Shown here piece after piece: positions 19,276-26,831 of a stretch of 37,270 nt of DNA. This DNA comes from an uncultured Pseudomonadota bacterium (GTDB lineage Bacteria > Pseudomonadota > Gammaproteobacteria > Ga0077536). A program made the position numbers and the translations under genes. Below the pieces are notes generated by a model, which had not been told where the DNA came from, did not search any database, and saw only the letters and a program-made list of their open reading frames with translations. How positions within the stretch are numbered: the first letter of the stretch is position 1; each line of letters starts with the position of its first letter. Location: assembly GCA_902597385.1 (NCBI GenBank), contig CACJXQ010000018.1, positions 1 to 37,270 on the forward strand, in the 5' to 3' direction.

Positions 19276-19312
19276 CCTTGGCTTTATCGGCTAATCGCCG
19301 GTCCAGCCAAGG
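19276..19312. repeat. Nested inverted repeat across the psd stop codon
   Basis: CCTTGGCT (19276-19283) and AGCCAAGG (19305-19312) are perfect 8-base arms. Inside them CGGC and GCCG (19288-19291 and 19297-19300) form a second stem around TAATC. The structure spans the last codons and stop of psd and lies between two convergent genes. No T run follows on either strand, so it is not a standard terminator; it may protect or end the 3' region of the psd transcript. Confidence 0.5.
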
Positions 19313-20165
19313 GATCACCAACTCGGACTAGACTATCTTTCTCTAGAGTTGGTAGCCAATATGGACAATCCCTAGAAGTTAGCAAGATAACGGTTGATCC
19401 GAAATAGAAGTATCCTATTTCAGATCCTCGAGCTATTTCCGATGTCGCTAATTGAGGTTGGAATTCGGTTTTCCATTCGAGACCGGGGACATGCGTTTGG
19501 GTGTCGCCCTGTAGCGACGGAAGAATCACAGCAATGCCTCCTACCAGACAGGCTCCCACAAATATTAAAGAAAAATATCGGGTTTTGTTTTGGAAAAGTA
19601 ACACTACTCTTTCATTTACACAGTACAAATTTTTTATGCTCGCCGTTGTGCGCTTGTTTACAGAAAATAATTCACCTGAAATATAGCGTGCACCCACGAG
19701 TGTTCCGTCGAAAGGCATGTGGACCCTGTGGTAGTTGTGTGGTGCTAGGTAAATACATGAGAAGTTGCCCTCTTGTTCAAAAGGTTTGACAAGATCCAGG
19801 TCGCCTGCCATCAAATTCGTGAGGTTATAGTCGATACCTTTCGCTTGGATGAGACTGCTATTCTCTATTTTACCTAGTTGGGCAAGTCTGCCATCGGCAG
19901 GACTGGAGAAAATAGAAGAATCGATTGGTTGCGGTCTGTACTGAGGAGCAAGTCGCCTAGTGAATAGCCCATTGAGGTCAGGATATAGCTTTAATTCTTT
20001 GTAAGTCGCCTCAACCATATTGATTTTATAGACGAATTTAAAAGTTTGTTTGAGTAGATAAGACGGCCAACCCCTGCTCGAGGCGACTTCACCAAAAATT
20101 TTAGTAAGTAACTTCTTTGGTAATGCTTTTTGAAAAAACAGAAAAAAAAGGTCAAATAATTTCAT
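19284..20165 (-). CDS. psd: Phosphatidylserine decarboxylase proenzyme
   Basis: Psd decarboxylates phosphatidylserine to phosphatidylethanolamine at the inner membrane. The 293-residue proenzyme has the catalytic Asp91 in SSPADGR, the histidines of APHNYHRVHMP (143-149), and the self-cleavage motif FGST at 255-258. Cleavage between Gly256 and Ser257 would give the pyruvoyl-bearing alpha chain. This FGST variant replaces the usual LGST, a conservative change. The N-terminus is amphipathic and hydrophobic, suited to membrane binding. The stop lies in the nested inverted repeat at 19276-19312. Upstream on the same strand, 38 bases away, is the SCO gene. Confidence 0.96.
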   Translation of the reverse strand: MKLFDLFFLFFQKALPKKLLTKIFGEVASSRGWPSYLLKQTFKFVYKINMVEATYKELKLYPDLNGLFTRRLAPQYRPQPIDSSIFSSPADGRLAQLGKIENSSLIQAKGIDYNLTNLMAGDLDLVKPFEQEGNFSCIYLAPHNYHRVHMPFDGTLVGARYISGELFSVNKRTTASIKNLYCVNERVVLLFQNKTRYFSLIFVGACLVGGIAVILPSLQGDTQTHVPGLEWKTEFQPQLATSEIARGSEIGYFYFGSTVILLTSRDCPYWLPTLEKDSLVRVGDPLAGPAISR

Positions 20166-20203
20166 TAGCCTACCTTTTAAACATTGTAGTGAAGAGTACG
20201 ATA

Positions 20204-20875
20204 TCAGGGTTTAAATGCTTGGTAAGCCTTGAGAACATTAGTCATCCTATCCAAAATTGTAGTGTCTACTATTGGTGGGGTTAAGACGCTTAAAAGTGTT
20301 GCGTCCGGACTGACAAAAAAAATTCCAGCCGAATGGTCCACGCTGTAGCTGTGATTATGATCATCATCATGTGAGTCGACCTTTAAAAAAATCGCGCCAA
20401 CCGATTTGGCGAGTATTCGCAACTCCTCTTGGCTGCCAGAGGCAGCCTGTAGATTGGAAGAAAAATGAGATACATAGGTTTTGAGTACAGTAGGTGAATC
20501 GCGCTCGGGATCTACGGATACAAAGATTAGTTGTCCAGAATTGCCAAATTCGGGCATCGCTCGTAGTTTTCTCTCGGCTTTACTCATTTCTATTAATGTT
20601 GATGGGCAAATATCGGGGCAATTAGCGAAGCCGAAGAATATGATAGACCACCTTCCTTTCAGATTATCTAAGGTAAAGGGGAGGTTATCTTTATCTATAA
20701 GAAAGAACTCATTTAGCTTCGGAGGCGATGGCCATAGAATCCCTTCGGCTTTGAAGACGTCTAAGTCGTTCTTCGTAAATTCGGAGAATAATATGCCCAG
20801 GCCTAATCCAAAAGAAGCAACAAATAGCGGAAGAAACACTCGGCGTTTGTTTAGGGTTTGCTTATTCTTTTTCAT
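20204..20875 (-). CDS. SCO1/SenC family copper-binding thioredoxin-fold protein
   Basis: SCO proteins deliver copper to, or reduce, the CuA site of cytochrome c oxidase; they are anchored to the inner membrane and face the periplasm. The 223-residue protein has an N-terminal membrane anchor (about 13-31), the CxxxC motif Cys86/Cys90 in FGFANCPDICPSTL, and the third copper ligand His181 in VDHSAG. Just before it lies a His/Asp-rich stretch (VDSHDDDHNHS, with His169, 173 and 175) that could bind extra metal. No cytochrome oxidase genes are in the window. The start codon overlaps the end of pgi by 14 bases, so translation is probably coupled. Confidence 0.92.
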   Translation of the reverse strand: MKKNKQTLNKRRVFLPLFVASFGLGLGILFSEFTKNDLDVFKAEGILWPSPPKLNEFFLIDKDNLPFTLDNLKGRWSIIFFGFANCPDICPSTLIEMSKAERKLRAMPEFGNSGQLIFVSVDPERDSPTVLKTYVSHFSSNLQAASGSQEELRILAKSVGAIFLKVDSHDDDHNHSYSVDHSAGIFFVSPDATLLSVLTPPIVDTTILDRMTNVLKAYQAFKP

Positions 20876-22478
20876 CTTTTACTATTCTCTCAACATATTT
20901 TCTCATTAACGAAGAAGTTGACTGGTCGTGGCCGGAGTAGTCTTTTGAATTGAGGCCTTGCATAATTCGGGTGGCGGCGTTCTTTCCATTTTCCACACCC
21001 CACTGGTCGAAACTGTTTATATTCCAAAGGAAACCAAGTGTTTCAGTTTTATGTTCATAAAGACTAAGAAGTGCGCCCAAAGCTCGAGGGCTTAGATTGT
21101 CCATCATTAAAGTTGTACTAGGTCTACTCCCAGTGAGCCTTTTTTCCGGTTTTGTATTTTTCCTTTTATTTCCCAACATCAGTGTTTCAGATTGAGCGAG
21201 GCAGTTTGCCACTCGATAGTGCTCCAGCTCTTGATCAAAATCTCCTGTTTGAAGGGGAAGAATGAAGTCAACTGGAATCATTCTTGTTCCTTGATGAAGT
21301 AATTGAAAAAAAGCATGCTGCGAGGCAGTTCCTACTCCGCCCCAAGTGATAGGTGCCGTATTATAGGATGCCTCGTTACCATCGATGGTAATTGATTTTC
21401 CGTTACTTTCCATTTCCAATTGTTGCAAATAGCTAGGCAAGAAACGTAAATTATCGCAATAAGGGACGACAGCGTAAGATTCTGCTCCTAGGCAATTATG
21501 GTTCCAGAAACTTAATAATGCCAATATTATCGGAAGGTTATTGTTAACGGGTGAATTGAGAAAATGATCGTCCATCTCCTCCGCTCCAGCCAAAAACTCG
21601 TAGAAGGTTGTCATTCCTCGGCCCAGAGCGATTGGTAACCCTATGGCAGACCAAACCGAGAAGCGGCCACCGACCCAATCCCACAACGGTAAAATGTTTT
21701 CGTTACTAATCCCAAAGGCATTGGCAGCCAATGAATTGTTGGTGATGCCTATAAAACTTTGATTCAATTCTTTGGGACAAGGGTGAGACTGAGAAAGCCA
21801 CTTTTTAGCTTCATTTGCATTTAGTAATGTTTCTCCTGTCGAAAAGGATTTACTGGCCACGAGAAAGAGTGTATTTCTAGGTTCTAGAACATTCAGGACT
21901 CTAGCTATCTCATTTTGGTCAGCATTTTCTAGAAAGTGAATATTTAGTTCGCTAGTTTTTTTTCTTAGAGCATCTAATACCAATTTTGGCCCAAGATGGG
22001 AGCCTCCGATACCTATGCTCACTACATCAGTTATGCGTTCCCCGAAAGCGCTTTTTTTCTTACCCTCAACAATTTCCCGAGTAATGCTCTCCAGTTGTCG
22101 CAGAGCCTTTACGCATAGAGCGTGCTTGCTGACCAATGCAGGAGAGGAAGGTGTTTCTATTCTTCTTAGAAGAGTATGTAAGGCGGGTCGAATCTCAGTA
22201 GTATTTATATCGTCGCCCCCAAACATCTTTTTTATTTTTTCATCAATTTGGAGAGTAAGGGGTATTAGACAAAGTTTTTGAAAAGTTTTCGAACTGAGAA
22301 GATTTTTGGAGAAATCAGCATAAATGAATGGTGCGGAAACACTCATTGTTTCCACTCTTCTAGGCTCCTCCATAAAGTATTCGAACAGCGGGCGTTCTAG
22401 AGATTGTTTCGCCTCTTCTTTTAATTCTAATATGATAGTTTGAGTTTTTTGGTTTTCCATATTTAATTTTGTGTGCAT
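20862..22478 (-). CDS. pgi: Glucose-6-phosphate isomerase
   Basis: Pgi interconverts glucose 6-phosphate and fructose 6-phosphate. The 538-residue protein carries the sugar-phosphate loop IGIGGSHLGP (about 155-164), VASKSFSTGETL, the signature WDWVGGRFSVWSAIG (266-280), catalytic Glu356 in QLEMESNGKS, His388 in GTASQHAF, and Lys499 in SFDQWGVENGK. All match an active enzyme. The first start (22478) overlaps trhO by 16 bases; a second ATG at 22460, six codons in, is also possible, and neither has a strong ribosome site. The gene lies in the middle of a minus-strand run trhO-pgi-sco. Confidence 0.97.
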   Translation of the reverse strand: MHTKLNMENQKTQTIILELKEEAKQSLERPLFEYFMEEPRRVETMSVSAPFIYADFSKNLLSSKTFQKLCLIPLTLQIDEKIKKMFGGDDINTTEIRPALHTLLRRIETPSSPALVSKHALCVKALRQLESITREIVEGKKKSAFGERITDVVSIGIGGSHLGPKLVLDALRKKTSELNIHFLENADQNEIARVLNVLEPRNTLFLVASKSFSTGETLLNANEAKKWLSQSHPCPKELNQSFIGITNNSLAANAFGISNENILPLWDWVGGRFSVWSAIGLPIALGRGMTTFYEFLAGAEEMDDHFLNSPVNNNLPIILALLSFWNHNCLGAESYAVVPYCDNLRFLPSYLQQLEMESNGKSITIDGNEASYNTAPITWGGVGTASQHAFFQLLHQGTRMIPVDFILPLQTGDFDQELEHYRVANCLAQSETLMLGNKRKNTKPEKRLTGSRPSTTLMMDNLSPRALGALLSLYEHKTETLGFLWNINSFDQWGVENGKNAATRIMQGLNSKDYSGHDQSTSSLMRKYVERIVKDEKE

Positions 22479-23275
22479 GCTTCACAAACTGCCCACTCGA
22501 TATCATCGACAGGTTCGTCTCTACGCGAAATCATTCCCTTACAGTTGGGGCATTGCTGATAATTAATGGTATCGAAATTCCTATCGATCGCTAATCGCTT
22601 ATCAAAAACGAAGCAGTCGCCACACCAAAGGTCATTCTTTTTTTCTCCTTTTTTTACGAAGTAGTTGAAAATCCCCCCCTTCAGTTGATAGACCTTATCA
22701 AAGCCAGAACCCTTCAAAAAGTGGGAAGCCTTTTCACATCTAATTCCACCGGTGCAAAAAATTGCTAATTTTTTATCCTTATTTTTCTCAAGTACCTTAG
22801 AAACAAATTCTGGAAATTGTCGAAAATTCCTAATGTCAGGGCGAATGGCACCAGTAAAGGAGCCAATGCTATGTTCATAGAAGTTTCTTACGTCGATAGC
22901 TATAACGTCTTTCTGCTTAATGAAGGCATCCCACTCTTCTGGTTCGACATAGTCGCTACTAAGAGTTTTTTGTTTAAATCCACTTGTAACTATTTCGTCC
23001 TTAATGCGAACAACAAGTCTATCAAAGGGCTTAGCTATGGTATGAGATCGGTTAACTAGAAGATCGCTAAACGGGGGTTTTTTTGATAAAAAATCAAGCA
23101 GAGAGGAAATGGCATTATCTGATCCTACAACGGACCCGTTTATTCCCTCGCCGGATAAAATTATTGTTCCCATTATCCCTGCTAACTCACATTGCTCAGT
23201 TAGTGAGTCTTTAAAATACTCCAGTCGTGTCACTTCTGAGAATTGATAAAAGCTGGCAAACGTGCTGATTTCCAT
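22463..23275 (-). CDS. trhO: tRNA uridine-34 5-hydroxylase (rhodanese family)
   Basis: TrhO (formerly YceA) hydroxylates wobble uridine 34 to ho5U using oxygen, the first step towards cmo5U. The 270-residue protein has an N-terminal acylphosphatase-like domain (SGEGINGSVVG), then a rhodanese domain with the active-site loop IFCTGGIRCEKAS (Cys174, Cys180). The C-terminal zinc-finger-like tail has four Cys pairs or singles: WCGDCFVFDKRLA (218, 221), QCPNC (242, 245) and CEAC (264, 267). It is shorter than E. coli TrhO (350 residues), mainly at the ends. The neighbours cmoA (35 bases upstream, same strand) and cmoB complete the same pathway, which strongly supports the call. Confidence 0.93.
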   Translation of the reverse strand: MEISTFASFYQFSEVTRLEYFKDSLTEQCELAGIMGTIILSGEGINGSVVGSDNAISSLLDFLSKKPPFSDLLVNRSHTIAKPFDRLVVRIKDEIVTSGFKQKTLSSDYVEPEEWDAFIKQKDVIAIDVRNFYEHSIGSFTGAIRPDIRNFRQFPEFVSKVLEKNKDKKLAIFCTGGIRCEKASHFLKGSGFDKVYQLKGGIFNYFVKKGEKKNDLWCGDCFVFDKRLAIDRNFDTINYQQCPNCKGMISRRDEPVDDIEWAVCEACTQN

Positions 23276-23309
23276 GATGCTAACTATGATTTCCTTTGTA
23301 TAGGGAGTT

Positions 23310-24029
23310 CTATTTCTTTATGGCTATAAAGCCTTCGAAACAAAGTCGTTTGAATATTCTACCAGTTTCTTTAAAACCAGATTCCTTTAAAAATTTCAGA
23401 TTTTCTCTTGAGGATAGTGGCTCTAACACACCCTTTAAGCTACGCGATTTCGCGATAATTTCGTCTCCTGAATATCCCTTTTCCAGTTTGAAATCATTGT
23501 ACAGCAGCATAGCGAGTTCCTGCAGTCTTGAATTAGGCTCTCGTACTTTTTCAAAAATCAGGAATGCTCCACCTGGGTTTAAACATTGCCAGATACGTTT
23601 AAGGATGGTCTTCCTATCTTCAAGTGATAAAAATTGCAAAGTATAGTAAGCAATAATTAGGTTGGCTGGTTCTAACTTGAGATCCTTTATATCTTCCTTT
23701 TTATACACTAAGTTAAGTTCCGGTGAGTTTTTAACATTTAACCTGGCAGCTTCAATAAGAGAGCGCTCGCGTTCAACACCTATCACTTTGACTTTCTGAT
23801 CTGCATGTCGGACGGCTATTCTATGAGTAAGATTCCCTACAGAGCATCCCAAATCATAGATTCTATCGTTCTTCTTTATAAAAAAGTCAGATATTTCTTC
23901 GATCAGTCGATGACCTTCATTATAGCCAGGAATCGACTTCTCAATATGTTTGGAAAACTTCTCTGAATCTACTTTTGAAAAATGCCACCTAGCATTTTCA
24001 GCCTTTATAATATCGCCTACATCCGGCAT
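23310..24029 (-). CDS. cmoA: CmoA-like carboxy-SAM synthase (divergent)
   Basis: CmoA converts S-adenosylmethionine and prephenate into carboxy-SAM, the donor used by CmoB. The 239-residue Rossmann protein shows SIPGY (Tyr36 equivalent to the ligand-binding Tyr39 of E. coli), motif I YDLGCSVGN (58-66), Glu86 in the acidic ribose position, and the CmoA-like blocks YYTLQFLSLEDRKTIL, CLNPGGAFLIFEK and NDFKLEKGYSGDEI, followed by an Arg-Ser pair. By my alignment Asn132 of E. coli is Tyr128 here, and one residue is inserted before the Arg199 position. It also resembles uncharacterised methyltransferases with the N-terminus DVGDIIKAENARW. The position between trhO and cmoB favours CmoA. Confidence 0.75.
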   Translation of the reverse strand: MPDVGDIIKAENARWHFSKVDSEKFSKHIEKSIPGYNEGHRLIEEISDFFIKKNDRIYDLGCSVGNLTHRIAVRHADQKVKVIGVERERSLIEAARLNVKNSPELNLVYKKEDIKDLKLEPANLIIAYYTLQFLSLEDRKTILKRIWQCLNPGGAFLIFEKVREPNSRLQELAMLLYNDFKLEKGYSGDEIIAKSRSLKGVLEPLSSRENLKFLKESGFKETGRIFKRLCFEGFIAIKK

Positions 24030-24056
24030 CTTATCTCTCCTAAAGTCGTCTCAGAT

Positions 24057-24083
24057 AGTATAATCTCATGACTAGTGAGATTA
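24057..24083. promoter_or_regulatory. Shared divergent promoter and palindrome between cmoA and cmoB
   Basis: The 83 bases between the two divergent genes contain TATAAT on the plus strand (24059-24064), overlapping TATACT on the minus strand (24057-24062). Directly following is a perfect inverted repeat, TAATCTCA (24061-24068) and TGAGATTA (24076-24083), with a 7-base spacer. An operator covering both -10 boxes would allow joint control. The -35 boxes are weak. This is pattern reading only. Confidence 0.45.
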
Positions 24084-24112
24084 GTTAATAGTAAATAAGT
24101 TAGGAAGAAATT

Positions 24113-25117
24113 TTGAACGGATTACTAAGGTCAAAGGAAGAAGCTCTTTTGGGGATGCTCCCAGATTTTTTTGATAATTATTTGCTCGAGCTACCTATTA
24201 CCAACCGCGACAGGTTATTGCAAAAAGCTGAGGCCAGTTTGTTTAAGAAAGGAAATTTGTCGACCTATGTTACGTTATTAAATGAGTTGCCGGAACTTGA
24301 TGGAGTAGAAATATCAGAGAATGGACGGATTAATCTCGAACTGTCGGCTAAAGTTATTGATGATGAAAACCTAAAGAAGATAAAAAATAGCGTTTTAAGG
24401 TTGATTCCATGGCGTAAAGGACCATTTAAATTTTTTGGTTGCGAGGTTGATACAGAGTGGAATTCAGCAGTGAAATGGCATCGACTAGCTAGTCGAATCG
24501 AAGATTTACGGGAGAGACTAGTGCTCGATGTTGGAAGCGGAAATGGTTATTTTGCTTTCCGTATGATGCTTGAGGGAGCTAGAGCCGTATTGTGCCTTGA
24601 ACCAAGCCTCCAGAGTTTTGTTCAATTTCGTTTTTGTAAACATTTTCTATTGGATAAACCGGTCGAAATGTTACCTTTGAGAAGTGAGCATGTTAGATTT
24701 GAAAAGAGAATGTTTGATACCGTCTTTTCCATGGGGGTTTTGTACCATAACCGAGAACCGAAGAACCATCTCGAGGATCTAAGGCGCTACCTTCGTTTGG
24801 GTGGACAATTAGTTTTAGATACATTAATTGATTCAGCTGATAGGCCTTCTATCTTGGTGCCTTCCGGCCGATATGCTTCAATGCGTAATGTCTGGAGTGT
24901 GCCGTCTAAGCAGATGGTTCTAGACTGGTTATCTGAATCGGGGTTTAATGATCCACACTGCATTGATATATCGACTACTACAGTGGCAGAGCAAAGAAGC
25001 ACTGAGATGATGCCATATCACTCTTTGACTGACGGACTTGATCAGATGGATACCAGCGTAACTATAGAGGGCTATGAGCGTCCTGTTAGAGGTATTTTTC
25101 TGGCTAATGCATCCTAA
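24113..25117 (+). CDS. cmoB: tRNA U34 carboxymethyltransferase
   Basis: CmoB transfers the carboxymethyl group of carboxy-SAM to 5-hydroxyuridine 34 of tRNA, making cmo5U, which widens wobble decoding. The 334-residue protein has the family block PWRKGPFKFFGCEVDTEW (99-116) with the carboxylate-binding region, motif I VLDVGSGNGYFAFRM, then FDTVFSMGVLYHNREP, LVPSGRYASMRNVW and EGYERPVRGIF. It begins at TTG (24113) with AGGAAGA just upstream; the next in-frame ATG is 14 codons in. It is transcribed divergently from cmoA. Length matches E. coli CmoB (323 residues). Confidence 0.95.
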   Translation: MNGLLRSKEEALLGMLPDFFDNYLLELPITNRDRLLQKAEASLFKKGNLSTYVTLLNELPELDGVEISENGRINLELSAKVIDDENLKKIKNSVLRLIPWRKGPFKFFGCEVDTEWNSAVKWHRLASRIEDLRERLVLDVGSGNGYFAFRMMLEGARAVLCLEPSLQSFVQFRFCKHFLLDKPVEMLPLRSEHVRFEKRMFDTVFSMGVLYHNREPKNHLEDLRRYLRLGGQLVLDTLIDSADRPSILVPSGRYASMRNVWSVPSKQMVLDWLSESGFNDPHCIDISTTTVAEQRSTEMMPYHSLTDGLDQMDTSVTIEGYERPVRGIFLANAS

Positions 25118-25239
25118 GAAAACCTTAAGGACAGCAAAACTGAAGTGAATTGTTGATTTGAAAAGAACTTTCAAGTTGTTGTTATTTATAGGGTAACTCT
25201 TCGATACTAAATAGTTGTAGGTTTTTAGGCCTCCAGAGT

Positions 25240-25263
25240 CGTGAATTTCACGGTTTCTTCACG
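25240..25263. promoter_or_regulatory. Operator-like palindrome upstream of the DUF1329 gene
   Basis: In the 253-base gap before the DUF1329 gene, CGTGAATTTCACG (25240-25252) is a 6-base-arm palindrome, and a third TTCACG follows at 25258-25263. Such clustered half-sites suggest regulator binding. A clear promoter is not visible; TATGAC near 25328 is only a weak -10 candidate. The rest of the gap shows no ORF and no strong hairpin. Confidence 0.35.
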
Positions 25264-25370
25264 AATTTAGGCGTAATCTTTAATGGCTGTTTGGGGCAAA
25301 GTCATATTGTGCGTACTGCAAATAAAGTATGACGATGCCAAGCAACGTAAGTAAAAATGGAGGAGGTTTT

Positions 25371-26765
25371 ATGAGAAATCATATAGTGAACCTACTTAGT
25401 CTAGCTTTGGTTTTGGCGCCGATCTCGGCAATGTCTTTTACTGAAGCTGACTACATGAAGTGGTTCAATGAAAATCAAGGGGCGTCCCCTCAGTTTGTTG
25501 ACGGTGATGTAATTACTGTCGATAAAGCTGATCTTATACGCCCATTTGTACCAGCGGAATTCCAGGATGAATGGATTTTCGATGGTATGGAAATGACAAT
25601 AAACAGTTCAGCGGCGGCGGAAATGAAGCCAGCACAGCGTTATTTAGACGCGACTGCTAAGCATGCTGGCACAGCGTCCATCGCATCTGATGGCGCCATC
25701 GAAAACTACATAGCAGGAAGACCATTTGATCCCGCGGAGTTTACCCCAGGTGCTGACAGTGGGTGGAAAATGGTTTGGAACTGGAACTACCGCTGGCAAA
25801 ATGACGGATTATCAGTTGGTGAAGTTGACTGGGTCTGGGTAAGACGTGGCGGCTCACACGATGATCATGAAATCATGAGTATCGATGGCGGCAAGTATGC
25901 TCAATACTACGAAGGTGGCGGAGCATTTGAACGGTCTCTGAAAGGTCCTTATAAGCGTTTTCTAATGGCTCATAATGTGAACTATGCGGATACAGAATAT
26001 AAAGTAAACAGTGGAAAAGGTTTCGCTAAGAATACAGAATTCCGTGAGTATACCGGATTCGTGGCACCTTTTGACATTGCGGGTACTGCCTTTTTGATTC
26101 TACGTTATGATGATCCGAGAAAGGCGGATGACTCTTGGGCATATATTCCAAGTCTCCGTCGGGTACGTCGTATTTCTGTAGAAGTAAAGTCTGACTCTTT
26201 ATTGGGTACAGACCACACTTTGGAAGACTTCTACGGATTTAATGGTCGTCCAATGGAGCACAATTGGGAATATGTGGGGAGTGCAAATATTCTAGTAGTT
26301 GCGCGGTCAAGGAATCGAGACACAGTCTATTATGGACCTAACGGTTGGGCTGTTAAAGACGATTACGCTCTACGCTTAACGGATGTCATGAAGCAAATTC
26401 CGAAGAGTGATGCGCATCCTTATTCTCATAAATTCATTCACACTGACCGAGTGACGGGTGAGTCTTACTATGCTAATGCCTTTGATAAAGCTGGAGAGCT
26501 CTGGAAAGTATGGCAGTTGACCAAAGTCTATTCTGAAGATGAGTGGGTTCAATCGGGAACACCTTATGCTCGTAAATGGGCTGGTGGCGATGTTGCTAAA
26601 ACGAAGCCAGGAACTAATTTCCAACTATTTCAAAGCATCAATGTTATTGATCTTCAGAATAATAGAGGAACGTTAGTACCTTGTCGGGGTGCAGAAGCCG
26701 AAGATACAACATTTAAAGTAGCTAAACGTGTATTGGATGTTAACTACCTTACAGAGGGTAGGTAG
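25371..26765 (+). CDS. Secreted DUF1329 domain protein
   Basis: The 464-residue product has a signal peptide (MRNHIVNLLSLALVLAPISA) with no lipobox cysteine, so it is probably a free periplasmic or outer-membrane-associated protein. The mature part fits DUF1329: APFDIAGTAFLILRYDDPRK, WAYIPSLRRVRRIS, EDFYGFNGRPMEHNWEYVG and GELWKVWQLTKVY. DUF1329 proteins resemble LolA/LolB-type lipid carriers and are often found with DUF1302 proteins and RND transporters in hydrophobic-compound pathways; neither partner is present here. The ATG at 25371 is chosen because of the strong GGAGGAGG site just upstream; the earlier in-frame ATG at 25329 would add 14 non-signal residues. A strong terminator follows. 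Confidence 0.88.
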   Translation: MRNHIVNLLSLALVLAPISAMSFTEADYMKWFNENQGASPQFVDGDVITVDKADLIRPFVPAEFQDEWIFDGMEMTINSSAAAEMKPAQRYLDATAKHAGTASIASDGAIENYIAGRPFDPAEFTPGADSGWKMVWNWNYRWQNDGLSVGEVDWVWVRRGGSHDDHEIMSIDGGKYAQYYEGGGAFERSLKGPYKRFLMAHNVNYADTEYKVNSGKGFAKNTEFREYTGFVAPFDIAGTAFLILRYDDPRKADDSWAYIPSLRRVRRISVEVKSDSLLGTDHTLEDFYGFNGRPMEHNWEYVGSANILVVARSRNRDTVYYGPNGWAVKDDYALRLTDVMKQIPKSDAHPYSHKFIHTDRVTGESYYANAFDKAGELWKVWQLTKVYSEDEWVQSGTPYARKWAGGDVAKTKPGTNFQLFQSINVIDLQNNRGTLVPCRGAEAEDTTFKVAKRVLDVNYLTEGR

Positions 26766-26800
26766 AGGCTTTAACTCATCATAAAACGTTGCAGGACAGT

Positions 26801-26831
26801 AAAACCGCCTCCTAGGAGGCGGTTTTTTTTT
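26801..26831. terminator. Strong intrinsic terminator
   Basis: AAAACCGCCTCC and GGAGGCGGTTTT form a perfect 12-base-arm palindrome around TA (26801-26826), followed by a run of nine T (26823-26831) on the plus strand. It ends the DUF1329 transcript. On the minus strand the stem is followed by only four T, so it may also serve, less efficiently, for the convergent gene whose stop codon lies at 26830-26832. Confidence 0.92.
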
